From: Hyphomicrobium sp.
GTDB taxonomy: Bacteria > Pseudomonadota > Alphaproteobacteria > Rhizobiales > Hyphomicrobiaceae
DNA length: 64,000 nucleotides
NCBI GenBank assembly: GCA_021732485.1
Contig: JAKFUV010000004.1
Coordinates: 1-64,000 of the forward strand
Reading direction: 5' to 3'
How positions within the stretch are numbered: the first letter of the stretch is position 1; each line of letters opens with the position of its first letter. The notes below the pieces were generated by a model that was not told where the DNA came from, made no database searches, and saw only the letters and a list, made by a program, of their open reading frames with translations. This document shows positions 36,356 to 45,426 of the stretch, in pieces. The position numbers and the translations under genes are program-made.

Positions 36356-37600
36356 ATGGCAAAGATCGTTTTCGTGTCTCCCAACTTCTGGCCTGAGAAA
36401 ATCGGGTCGGCGCCATATTGTACTGATTTGGCGGTCTGGCTTGCTCAGGCGGGCCACGATGTGACGGCCGTGGCGTTTCGCCCTCACTATCCATCGGCCA
36501 TAGAATTTACGGATTGGCAGGATGGATCACGAGACGATGAGACAGTCGGTATTGTTGCCATCGTGCGTGTGCCGACGGTGCGCAGCCGGGGGAGTGGGGG
36601 GATGGCATCGCGCGTCATGAACGACGTGCGATTTCTGGCCAATCTTTTGCGCCTCGCGTTTGCTAAGGATATGGCTGGCACCGACGCAATTTTTGCGTTC
36701 GTTCCGAGCTCACTTTCATTGTTTGGTGCGCGCCTTCTGGCAGCCCGCACTGGCGCACGGCTGATCGGAGTCGTTCACGATATCGAAAGTGGGCTGGCCG
36801 GATCGCTCGGCATTGCTGGCAATCGGTTGGCCCTGCGCACTATTCAACTCGTCGAGGGGTTGGCGCTGAATTTGCCTGATGAACTCGTGGTGCTGACCCA
36901 GGGGATGCAGGAAGAATTACTCCGGCTGAAATGCACGCGCCCAATACGGGTTATGCCTTTGTGGTGCAACGAACCCGTGGCTGACGAGGCCCAACCGGCC
37001 GAGAAATTCACCGTTTCGTACAGCGGCAACTTCGGCAAAAAGCAAAATCTCGATCAGCTTCTTCCCGTCTTTGCGATGCTTCAGACGAAACGACCCGACG
37101 TCGAGGTTCATCTGCGAGGCGACGGCTCAGAGCGACAGCGCCTCGAACAGGCAATCGTGGCGCAAGACTTGCGCAACACGACATTTCATCCACTTGTGCC
37201 CAACGACCGGCTGATTGCGACAATCCAGTCCGCCCACGTGCATTTGGTGCCTCAGGCTCCGAACATCGGAAATTATGCTATCCCATCGAAAGTATATTCA
37301 ATCATGTCGGCAGGCCGGCCATTCATTTGTATTGCGGAGGCCGATACGGAATTGGCATCGCTGGCGGTAACCTCTGGCGCGGGCATCTGCGTCGCACCGA
37401 ACAACCCGACCGCGGTGTTCGCCGCGATTGACGGCCTCGTCAATGATCGCGACCGCGTCAAAGCCATGGGTGCCAATGCCAAACAATATGTGCGATCCAA
37501 ACTTAACCGAACGCAGATCTTCGAGGAGTATGCGAGTTTAGTGAAACCGCCCGCTAGCGGGACTGGCAGCTTGCGAACAGCGAGCAATCCACTTCGTTGA
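36356..37600 (+). CDS. WcaI-like glycosyltransferase (GT4)
   Basis: 414 residues with the two-Rossmann GT-B layout. The N-terminal FVSPNFWPEKIGSAPYCTDL and GHDVTAVAFRPHYPS are typical of the colanic-acid WcaI group; the C-terminal half has TVSYSGNFGKKQNLDQLLP and YAIPSKVYSIMSAGRPFICI with the acceptor/donor-binding Glu region. It transfers a sugar (possibly fucose in colanic-acid relatives) onto the lipid-linked repeat unit in the cytoplasm. It is located beside gmd/fcl, divergently, which fits. The donor is inferred. Confidence 0.9.
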   Translation: MAKIVFVSPNFWPEKIGSAPYCTDLAVWLAQAGHDVTAVAFRPHYPSAIEFTDWQDGSRDDETVGIVAIVRVPTVRSRGSGGMASRVMNDVRFLANLLRLAFAKDMAGTDAIFAFVPSSLSLFGARLLAARTGARLIGVVHDIESGLAGSLGIAGNRLALRTIQLVEGLALNLPDELVVLTQGMQEELLRLKCTRPIRVMPLWCNEPVADEAQPAEKFTVSYSGNFGKKQNLDQLLPVFAMLQTKRPDVEVHLRGDGSERQRLEQAIVAQDLRNTTFHPLVPNDRLIATIQSAHVHLVPQAPNIGNYAIPSKVYSIMSAGRPFICIAEADTELASLAVTSGAGICVAPNNPTAVFAAIDGLVNDRDRVKAMGANAKQYVRSKLNRTQIFEEYASLVKPPASGTGSLRTASNPLR

Positions 37601-37733
37601 ATCGAAATGCAGCGTGGTCTTCTAAAACCGTTCAACTCGGAGTCGAGCCGCGCTGCCAAGCTTCATGGCTTCCTGACGCAGCCTTGTCGCATCGTGGGTT
37701 CACGCTTTCAAATTTTCATCGGATCTTTATTGC

Positions 37734-38921
37734 ATGCGCAATTTGCTCTGGATTACGGGACGCTTGCCCCACCCGCTGCGGTCCGGCGATGCCCTCTACA
37801 CTGCCGGGCTTTTAAGGGCCGCGCACGCAGCCAATTTTGCTGTGACCGTCATTGGGCTGCCGCGCAGCCCCAATCCAAATTTAAATGAATTGGATAGCGT
37901 CGCGCCAGTGGATTGGCGACCCGTCAACGCCGAGCCCAACTCCGCGATCGGAAGCCTCGTCTCCGCACTCCCCAAAGACGCCTACACTCTCTATCCGGCA
38001 AGATTTCATCTGGAACTTTCCGAGGCTCTTGCTCGTCCATGGGACTGGATCGTTTTTGATCATGCACGCTCAGGCGGTGCGCTGAAGTTGGCGCGGCGGC
38101 ACTCGGGCAAAATCGCTTACGTTGCTCATAATGTAGAGCGCAATGTCCGGCGCGAAGTCGCAATGGGTGTGTCCGGTAAGATGTTCCGGCCGCACTATGT
38201 CATCGACGCGCTGAAGTACGGCCGTTTGGAAACCAAGATCGTCGATGCTGCCGATGCGGTCCTGTGCATCACCGAAGATGACGCTGAGGTTTTTCGCAGA
38301 AGAGGTGCGACGGCGTTTCACGTTCCACCTGTGTATTTGGGTGAGAAACTTCGAACCCGGACGGTTTCGGCAGAGACACCCCGTCGGGTCTTACTGCTCG
38401 GCTCGTTCGACTGGGTCGCAAAGCAGAATAACCTCCTCAGATTTCTCGATCTGGCGGGCACGCGTCTCATCGCCGCCGGAATTGGAATTGATATTGTCGG
38501 CTCTATCCCAGAGCGATTGAAGGCGAGTTTGGAAGCGACCTACCCGGCTGTAAAATTCTGGGGCGCCGTCGAAGATTTCCGTGAGATTGCAAAAGATGTA
38601 CGCGGTGGTCTCATCCCAGAGGAACTCGGTGGCGGGATGAAAATGAAAACACTCGACTACATCTTCATGAGGTTGCCCGTTTTCAGTCTGCGGTCCGGCG
38701 CGGCCGGCCTGCCCGCCGACGTCGTAAGTAAAGGTTTTGCGTCAACAACCCTCGCCGAGTTAGCGAGTGATATTCTCGCCGGGATTGATAACGTCGACGA
38801 CCTTGATTCACGGCAAAATCAGGCATTCGACGCTTGCGAAAAACGATTTAGCGTTGAGGAAACCGCGTCCACTTTAGAAACCGTTTTCAGCGCCGAGAAC
38901 GAGCGCTCGCGCCGTGTTTGA
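37734..38921 (+). CDS. GT4-like glycosyltransferase
   Basis: 395 residues with GT-B features: LWITGRLPHPLRSGDALYTA at the N-terminus, AYVAHNVERNVRREVA in the middle, and the C-terminal LLLGSFDWVAKQNNLLRFL and IPEELGGGMKMKTLDYIFMR, where the conserved Glu sits. Similar proteins occur in exopolysaccharide loci. It follows the WcaI-like gene by 133 bp in the same direction. The sugar transferred is not readable from sequence. Confidence 0.85.
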   Translation: MRNLLWITGRLPHPLRSGDALYTAGLLRAAHAANFAVTVIGLPRSPNPNLNELDSVAPVDWRPVNAEPNSAIGSLVSALPKDAYTLYPARFHLELSEALARPWDWIVFDHARSGGALKLARRHSGKIAYVAHNVERNVRREVAMGVSGKMFRPHYVIDALKYGRLETKIVDAADAVLCITEDDAEVFRRRGATAFHVPPVYLGEKLRTRTVSAETPRRVLLLGSFDWVAKQNNLLRFLDLAGTRLIAAGIGIDIVGSIPERLKASLEATYPAVKFWGAVEDFREIAKDVRGGLIPEELGGGMKMKTLDYIFMRLPVFSLRSGAAGLPADVVSKGFASTTLAELASDILAGIDNVDDLDSRQNQAFDACEKRFSVEETASTLETVFSAENERSRRV

Positions 38922-38984
38922 TCGGCAAAATGCGCGACCGAACTCACCTAAATTCAGCAAAACGGATCGCAAGGGAGAGCAACG

Positions 38985-39914
38985 ATGGCATTGATCAGCC
39001 GACGCTTATTTTGCGCTTTGCCAGCCATCAAAGTGATTACGCCAGCGCTGGCCGGTAGCGTCGAAACGGCGCGCACGGACTTGTCGCTTGAGGGCTATTT
39101 GCCGACTTTTACATCCGACTTTACGGCCTTGCATCCACCATCGCAGCTGCCGCCGAGCGGATCCAGATGGGCGGATCTTGGACAATGGACGCCACGCTAC
39201 CGGTTCAACAAAGATTTGAGGGGCTGTTCGTTTCCTGGCGAATACCAATGGTATGTCGATCCGCGACACGATTTTGGCCCAGGCATTGGACGCGTCTCGC
39301 CTTTTTCCGTAACCGACGGCGTGCTCTCGATCGTCGCCGAGCAAACACCTGAAAGTATTTTAGCTAAACTGCCTGGCCGGATTGATGTCGACAAGAAGGA
39401 CACATCGATCCCGTACCCGTGGATTTCCGGAGTCATCACGACGCAAAATTCGTTCTGGTATCGCTACGGATACGCCGAAGCACTCGTTAAACTTCCGGCC
39501 GGACAAGCCTTGTGGCCAGCGTTCTGGCTGTTGCCAAAGGAATGGCCGTACTCGCCGGAAATCGACATTATGGAACACATTAGCCATGAGCCAAGAAAAT
39601 CGAATTACAATGTCATTCCGGGCACGCCCGACAAGCCCATGGACGGCATGGGCGACTACGCCGATCGAGGTTTGGATCTCACGCTTGATTGGCATTCGTA
39701 CGGTTGCCTTTGGACACCGGAAAAATTCGATTTCTTCATCGATCGGAAATTGATCGGCAGCGTTCCAGCGCACCCGACCATGGACAAATGCCACTATTAT
39801 CTTATCGTCAATCTCGCCGTTGGCGGAAAGTGGCCCGGTCCGCCCGGACCTCAAACGCCGTCTCCAGCCATGCTTCAGGTTCGCCATGTAAAAGTCTGGC
39901 AGAAACCGAATTAA
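38985..39914 (+). CDS. Family 16 glycoside hydrolase (exopolysaccharide glycanase)
   Basis: 309 residues with the GH16 catalytic motif SPEIDIMEH: Glu192 (nucleophile), Asp194 and Glu197 (acid/base). Aromatic binding residues are in WPAFWLLPKEWPY and SYGCLWTPEKFDFFID. The N-terminus has a twin-arginine-like SRRLFCALPAI stretch and a possible cleavage after TPALA, so export by Tat or Sec is likely. It has a strong ribosome site (AAGGGAGAG). Glycanases of this type (ExoK/ExsH in rhizobia) trim newly made exopolysaccharide; here it probably processes this locus's polymer. Confidence 0.92.
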   Translation: MALISRRLFCALPAIKVITPALAGSVETARTDLSLEGYLPTFTSDFTALHPPSQLPPSGSRWADLGQWTPRYRFNKDLRGCSFPGEYQWYVDPRHDFGPGIGRVSPFSVTDGVLSIVAEQTPESILAKLPGRIDVDKKDTSIPYPWISGVITTQNSFWYRYGYAEALVKLPAGQALWPAFWLLPKEWPYSPEIDIMEHISHEPRKSNYNVIPGTPDKPMDGMGDYADRGLDLTLDWHSYGCLWTPEKFDFFIDRKLIGSVPAHPTMDKCHYYLIVNLAVGGKWPGPPGPQTPSPAMLQVRHVKVWQKPN

Positions 39915-40393
39915 CCGCCTGTTGCTCATGATATCAGCGGCTGCAAGCGTCCGACGATATCGAATTTGATGGCTGTGTGCGAGGCTTGGCAGGTTTAACG
40001 GCGCATTCCGTTCCATAAGTTAAAAGTGCGACGCCGGAAAACATGCCGACCAACCGTCCGACAAATTCCCTGTGGCCCCGTTCTTGCGAGGACCGCTCCC
40101 GCCACGAATGTCTCGATTGCCGTTCATTCATCAAAGCTTGTGCCGACCAGTATCGGGTGACCTTCTCCGAGTGATCGGCTTTTTTGGCCTTTAGTCAGCG
40201 CTCGTTGGACGCATGCGATGTCACGAAAATCGGACTATCATGAAATCGGAGTCTTCACAGCGGGGGCAATTTCTAGCGGTGGTTCGCACAATACGACGCC
40301 CGCGAACGGATCGACGAACCCCATCGTGCGCCCGATCGTGCGTAAGGGCCGTGACTGACGTGCCGATTGCGCGCAAGAAGCGAGACCGATTTT
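39915..40393. other. Intergenic region upstream of wzx
   Basis: About 480 bp without a plausible gene on either strand. A promoter for the wzx-GT25 pair is expected here. Confidence 0.45.
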
Positions 40394-41971
40394 ATGAACG
40401 ACATCGCGTTCAAGCCTGAGTCATCTGTGCCAACCAGCGGCGACAGCGCTCCGCCTGGCTATGAGCGCTATGACGCCAGCGCCGCCAGCGTTCGCGTGAT
40501 GGCGCTCACAGCGAGCTTCTGGGCGCTGTGCCAGAACGCTGCGCCCAAGTTGGTATCGTTCTTTTCATTTATCGTTATGGCTCACTACCTCACACCCGAG
40601 GAAATCGGCATCGCTGCGGCTATCGGAGCATACTTGGCATTTGCCGAATTGATTTGTGAGCAGGGCCTCGGCGAAACACTCGTCCAGAGACGCAACGTCA
40701 CCCACGAAGATTCGAATTTGGTTTTTTGGACGATCCTCGGCGTTGGTATTTTAACCGGCTTTGCAACGTTCTTCGGCGCAGGCCATATCGCCAACTTTCT
40801 CAGTGCTCCCGAACTGGAGACGTACATACGTGTGACCGCGATTTATCTGCCAATCGCCGGCTTGGGTGTTGTCCAACAATCCATTTACAAGCGACGACTG
40901 GACTATAAGTGGCTAGGCTTGCGATCGGCCGTCGCTGCAATCATTTCCGGTGTTGTTGCAGTTGTTGTCGCTTGGCTTGGTGGTGGCTCTTGGGCGCTGA
41001 TCACCCAGATCACAGCCTTTGGCGCGTTGAGCGCGATGCTGTTGTGGATCAAGGCACCGTTTAAGCCCAGTTTTCGGATATCGCTGCAAAATGCCGCTTC
41101 AATTTTTAGCTTCAGCAGCGCCGTGGCCGGTACGCGACTAATCGAGTTCGTGGCGTTGCGCGCCATTGAATTCATCATTCTTGCGCGGCTTGGTGCTGCG
41201 GCACTTGGCGCATACTTTCTTGGCGCCAAACTCGCACAGACAGCGCTTCATTTGATCAGTCCACCCCTAATCGATGTCGCTCATGCTCTGTTTTCCGGCG
41301 CCAACAACAATCGTGAGCAAGCGCGCGAACTTTACTTTCGCGTTGTCGTGATTTGTGGCCTGACGGCTGTTCCGATCATGGCGCAACTTTCTGCGCTGTC
41401 ACTGGACGTCGCAACACTTGTGTATGGCGCCAACGGGAGCCTCGCCGCGCCGGTCCTTGGCTATTTGAGCGGTATTGGTGCCTTTTGGTCTATTCTGTTT
41501 GTCAATATATCATTCGCCAGTGCGAGCGGCCGGCCGATTTACAATATGTCATTTGCTCTGCTTCGCGCGGTCCTCACTACAACGCTATTGGTATTAGCGC
41601 CCGTACATAATGTGATCGAGATCGTACTCATTTTTGCTGCGGCGGAGACCTTGCTCTTCCCGATAAGCATTTGGCTAACATCGCGGCTGTGTGGTATTTC
41701 AATAGCTGCGTGGATCGGCCGGGTTGGAGCGACGTTGGCCGCAGCCGGGATCATGTACGCAACGATGGTGGTGGTCGGTGACCACGTCCTTCGTGATTGG
41801 CCATCGTTGTTGCGCATATTCGTTCTCGCACCGCTTGGTGCTACCGTATTTGCATTCGTTGCTTGGGCACTCGACGGGCAACGGATACTTGCCGTCCTCC
41901 GCGGCGATAACTTCAACCAGTTGGAAGAAAGATTAGTCGATGGCACCGGCGCTCCAACATCGAGTGCGTAA
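40394..41971 (+). CDS. Wzx-type polysaccharide flippase (MATE/MVF-like)
   Basis: 525 residues with about 12 or more membrane helices. The N-terminal helix region (VSFFSFIVMAHYLTPEEIGI, FAELICEQGLGETLVQR) is typical of the polysaccharide-flippase family (ExoT/WzxC-like, with C-terminal polysaccharide-synthesis domain). It moves lipid-linked repeat units from the cytoplasmic to the periplasmic leaflet for polymerisation by Wzy. The start at 40394 is preferred over an upstream frame start at 40367. The stop overlaps the GT25 gene by 32 bp. Confidence 0.9.
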   Translation: MNDIAFKPESSVPTSGDSAPPGYERYDASAASVRVMALTASFWALCQNAAPKLVSFFSFIVMAHYLTPEEIGIAAAIGAYLAFAELICEQGLGETLVQRRNVTHEDSNLVFWTILGVGILTGFATFFGAGHIANFLSAPELETYIRVTAIYLPIAGLGVVQQSIYKRRLDYKWLGLRSAVAAIISGVVAVVVAWLGGGSWALITQITAFGALSAMLLWIKAPFKPSFRISLQNAASIFSFSSAVAGTRLIEFVALRAIEFIILARLGAAALGAYFLGAKLAQTALHLISPPLIDVAHALFSGANNNREQARELYFRVVVICGLTAVPIMAQLSALSLDVATLVYGANGSLAAPVLGYLSGIGAFWSILFVNISFASASGRPIYNMSFALLRAVLTTTLLVLAPVHNVIEIVLIFAAAETLLFPISIWLTSRLCGISIAAWIGRVGATLAAAGIMYATMVVVGDHVLRDWPSLLRIFVLAPLGATVFAFVAWALDGQRILAVLRGDNFNQLEERLVDGTGAPTSSA

Positions 41972-42770
41972 CGCGCCGCTGCCACCGACCCCGCACAACA
42001 TTCCGATATATGTCATATCGCTTAAGCACAGCACGGCCCGTTTCGACGCGGTGCAAGACGGCCTAGCGCAGCATGGCCTAACGGCCATTCGGGTAAATGC
42101 GATCGATGGAAAAAGCAAGGCGTCGCTATTGAAGCGCAAATGCGGTCGTAATTACTACTGCGACTATCTACACCGCCCTTTGAATTCGGGCGAAATTGGT
42201 TGTTTTTCTTCGCACCTCAAGATTCTGCGGCAGATTGTCGAAACAGCTACACCAAAATCTATCATCCTCGAAGACGACGCCACTTTCGCCGCAGAGTTCG
42301 GCGCATTTTGCAAGACTGACCTGCCGCGCTTGCTCGACGCGGTCGACATCGTAAAACTCGAAGGTGCTTTTTTTGCACACACATCACGCGATGGGTTGAC
42401 GATCTTTGATGGCCCAACCTGCAGAGCAATCATTCCATTGAGGCCAACACAAAATTCCGCAGGCTATGCCGTCACATTGAGGGGCGCTAAAAGTCTTTTG
42501 AGCGTGATGGCTGAAGCCAGCGATCCATTTGATTTCATTCTCATCCGCTACGAGCGCTACCGGGCTGGATACTGCGAAATCCGGCCATTCTTAGTCATTC
42601 AGTCAGGCGTCGATAGCCTCATCGAAAACGATGGTCGTTGTGCTCCCAGCCATCACCCCGATGACGTGACTTTCCTCGGATCAAAAGCTCGAAAAGCCGA
42701 GAAAGTCGTCACGCGTTTGACAAACGCCGCGCGCACATGGCTGCACGCCAGACGCACGATCCATCATTGA
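41940..42770 (+). CDS. Family 25 glycosyltransferase
   Basis: 276 residues. The core IPIYVISLKHSTARFDAVQD, the GEIGCFSSHLKILRQI segment, the IILEDDATF acidic motif and the TQNSAGYAVTLRGAKSLL segment match the GT25 (LpsA/LOS galactosyltransferase-like) family. It would add a sugar, typically galactose, to a glycan in the cytoplasm. The start ATG lies 32 bp inside the end of wzx, so the genes are coupled. The donor is not determinable. Confidence 0.92.
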   Translation: MAPALQHRVRNAPLPPTPHNIPIYVISLKHSTARFDAVQDGLAQHGLTAIRVNAIDGKSKASLLKRKCGRNYYCDYLHRPLNSGEIGCFSSHLKILRQIVETATPKSIILEDDATFAAEFGAFCKTDLPRLLDAVDIVKLEGAFFAHTSRDGLTIFDGPTCRAIIPLRPTQNSAGYAVTLRGAKSLLSVMAEASDPFDFILIRYERYRAGYCEIRPFLVIQSGVDSLIENDGRCAPSHHPDDVTFLGSKARKAEKVVTRLTNAARTWLHARRTIHH

Positions 42771-42874
42771 ACACGTAGGCGGCGCTTTCGCAGCGTCGCG
42801 TGCCGGCGGGTTGTACGCAAATTCTGCGAAAGTGCTGGAAACTCGCCCCGTCAAGGTCCAACGAGAATGCGTCT

Positions 42875-43807
42875 TTAGAAACCCAAGCGGCGCGAAACCT
42901 CGGCTAAAGGCGTCGTCAGGAATTGCGCAACCCGATCCCCTATGCCGACTCCGATCCATAAGTCATCTGCGACGATCGCCATGTCGCTGGCATAAACCGG
43001 CGTGTCGGCGGCTGGCAATAGCGAGAAACTTCGCGACAACACGGCTTGATCGGACGGTGCCGATTGGAACCTGAAGCGGTAGATAAATCGCATAACCGTT
43101 CCCAATCCGCTCAGTACATAAACTCTCTTGTGATCCAAGAAGAGATTGCCGCCCCGCCACCGGACGGATTTCGTCCCACTCCAGAGGAACGATTCGCTGG
43201 CTAATTGACGGTAATGGCCCGTCGCTGCATTCGTATCGATTTCATAGTACTCTTTCATTCCTGGAAATCGCTCTAGGTGTATATTATCGCTATTTAAGAA
43301 ATAGACCCAGTTCTTCTCAATTGCAGAAAGCCTCGGCCCAAGATCGAAATGGATTAAATCGGTTTCCCGCGTATCCACGTCAATTTTTGCCGTTCGTGCG
43401 GTGATGGGATAATTGTATTTTTTACCGGTGTAATCCGGTCGCGTGGCCGTCAAATAGAGCCATCCCTGATGCTCGTAGAGACGAATGTCTTCAACGCCTT
43501 GAAATACTTGGAGCGGTTCGCGTGACACGATCTGTAGGCGCGCATTGTCCCAGCGAGCGTGATGAAGCCAATTCGTCGTTTTTTCAAAAATTGGCTGGCC
43601 AACCATAATGCCGCGATGATCCATCTCGTAATAGTGTTGGCGGCAGATGAACCGGAAGTCGTATTTTTGATTTCCCGCACCACCAGGTATGAGCGATGGA
43701 CTGAACATTCCCTCTACGGGAGTGTCAAACAACGGCGTGACTGGTAATTCGCCCGGAAGGCGCACATACACACGTTTGGCTTTTCCGATGATTTGCTTGA
43801 TTTTCAT
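42875..43807 (-). CDS. Hypothetical protein with beta-propeller-like composition
   Basis: 310 residues. No signal peptide or membrane helix is visible. It is rich in aromatic residues and alternating short hydrophobic stretches, such as WLYLTATRPDYTGKKYNYP and KNWVYFLNSDNIHLERF, reminiscent of five-bladed propeller glycosidase-like proteins. There are no motifs I can use to assign a reaction. It lies in the exopolysaccharide locus on the minus strand, so a role in glycan processing or surface attachment is possible. The start at 43807 (MKIKQ) is preferred over 43855 because the upstream residues look non-coding. Confidence 0.75.
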   Translation of the reverse strand: MKIKQIIGKAKRVYVRLPGELPVTPLFDTPVEGMFSPSLIPGGAGNQKYDFRFICRQHYYEMDHRGIMVGQPIFEKTTNWLHHARWDNARLQIVSREPLQVFQGVEDIRLYEHQGWLYLTATRPDYTGKKYNYPITARTAKIDVDTRETDLIHFDLGPRLSAIEKNWVYFLNSDNIHLERFPGMKEYYEIDTNAATGHYRQLASESFLWSGTKSVRWRGGNLFLDHKRVYVLSGLGTVMRFIYRFRFQSAPSDQAVLSRSFSLLPAADTPVYASDMAIVADDLWIGVGIGDRVAQFLTTPLAEVSRRLGF

Positions 43808-43971
43808 GTTTGAACCCGACCACAACGCGCATATCGACAAGAATAGCGCCGTCAAAACTTTTGTCGGTAAATTCTATTTTATTGGCGAACGTCGGTAGAA
43901 CTGCCCGGAGAACTGGCCCGTCATGAATGTGAACCACGCTCAGGTCGGCAATGCCACCGCACGGCAATTGC

Positions 43972-45426
43972 CTAGAGCTTCCGCGTCAGGACGTCCTGAA
44001 AAATCGCAGCGATCCGGGCTGCCACTTTCGGTGTAACTCGGCGCGACGTCGGCAAATTGACCCCCTCCCGCCCCAACGCCGTGCTGTTAGGGCATGGCCG
44101 GGCGTACGGCCGGTAGGCGGGCATGGACGACAAACCATTGAAAAACGGCCGCAAGTCAATGTTGGCGAGCCTGCACGCGTCTATCAGCGCAGCTCGGCGT
44201 TCGGCATCGACCCGAGCGCAGCAGAACCAGACAACGTCGTCGAATCTCGACCCACGATGCGTGGGCAACCACACGCCTTCGACATTTTCAAAGGCGCGTT
44301 CGTAGCTGGCGCTGACGGCGCGGCGCATCGCCAAAAGCTCATCCATGCGGTCGAGCTGGGCGCATCCAATCGCCGCCTGCATGTTCGTCATGCGGAAATT
44401 GAAGCCAGCCTCATCGTGCCAATAGCGCCGTTCGGGCCGCATCCCATGATCGCGCAGCATCCGCATCCGAGCAGCGAGATCAGCGTCGTTTGTGACGCAC
44501 ATCCCGCCTTCGCCGGTCGTTATAATTTTGTTCGCGAAGAATGAATAACTGGCCACGTCGGAAAACGAGCCAACGGGTTTGCCGTCGTAGTGCGCGCCGT
44601 GTGCCTCCGCGCAATCCTCAATGACGTAGATGCCGCGCGAGCGAGCCAGAGCAGCGATCTCCGTCATAGGAGCCGCTCGGCCGAAAACATGGACGGGCAT
44701 GACGGCTCGCGTGCGCGGCGTGATCGCTGCGTCGATAATCTCGGGCGACAGGCACCACGTGTCGCGATCGACGTCGACCAAGACGGGACGAGCACCGGCG
44801 TGGATGACAGCATTTGCTGACGCCGCGAACGTGAAATCCGGAACAATAACCTCGTCGCCTTCGCCGATGCCCAACGCGGCGAGCGCGAGCTGCAAAGACA
44901 CCGTGCCGTTCGAGGTGGCCACGCCGTAAGTGACGCCGGCTTTGTCGGCAAAACGCTGTTCGAGCGATCGGATGTAGTCGCCGGTCGAGGAAATCCAATT
45001 CGACAAAAACGCGTCCATGAGGTTGCGCAACTCGTGATGAGTTAAATCAGGCTCGGCAACCGGCAGAAAGTTGCGTTCGGCGTGGACGTCGACAGCAATT
45101 ACTTTGCCGTCGAGATCAAGTACGGGAGTTACGACGCTCGACTGGTCATCATCAGATACTGATTGCGCGAAATCACCCATCTGCACCGCTGAAAGATGCG
45201 CGCCTCTCGCGACCGCCCGCCGCAAATCGGCCATGTCGGAGCGCCCAAGAAGCTTGCCGCTTGCATCAGTAACAAACACACAGTGCTGACCGTTATCGAT
45301 ACATTTCTCAATGCCAACCCAAAGCCCATCGGTGTCGCGACAGATATAGCCTGCCACCTCCGGCGATACCGCTGGCGCTGCTGAACTCTCGTTGGCTCTA
45401 AACGCGAAGTCACCCATCTGATTCAT
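43972..45426 (-). CDS. CBS domain - DegT/DnrJ/EryC1/StrS aminotransferase fusion
   Basis: 484 residues. Residues 20-120 resemble a CBS pair (GYICRDTDGLWVGIEKCI, HCVFVTDASGKLLGRSDM, TPVLDLDGKVIAVDV). Residues 125-484 are a PLP aminotransferase with GVATSNGTVSLQLALAALGI, EVIVPDFTFAASANAV, VIEDCAEAHGAHY and the PLP-lysine segment YSFFANKIITTGEGG. DegT enzymes aminate keto-sugar nucleotides, e.g. GDP-4-keto-6-deoxymannose to GDP-perosamine, which fits the gmd gene here. The CBS pair could add nucleotide regulation. The start overlaps the HddA-type kinase stop as ATGA. Confidence 0.9.
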   Translation of the reverse strand: MNQMGDFAFRANESSAAPAVSPEVAGYICRDTDGLWVGIEKCIDNGQHCVFVTDASGKLLGRSDMADLRRAVARGAHLSAVQMGDFAQSVSDDDQSSVVTPVLDLDGKVIAVDVHAERNFLPVAEPDLTHHELRNLMDAFLSNWISSTGDYIRSLEQRFADKAGVTYGVATSNGTVSLQLALAALGIGEGDEVIVPDFTFAASANAVIHAGARPVLVDVDRDTWCLSPEIIDAAITPRTRAVMPVHVFGRAAPMTEIAALARSRGIYVIEDCAEAHGAHYDGKPVGSFSDVASYSFFANKIITTGEGGMCVTNDADLAARMRMLRDHGMRPERRYWHDEAGFNFRMTNMQAAIGCAQLDRMDELLAMRRAVSASYERAFENVEGVWLPTHRGSRFDDVVWFCCARVDAERRAALIDACRLANIDLRPFFNGLSSMPAYRPYARPCPNSTALGREGVNLPTSRRVTPKVAARIAAIFQDVLTRKL

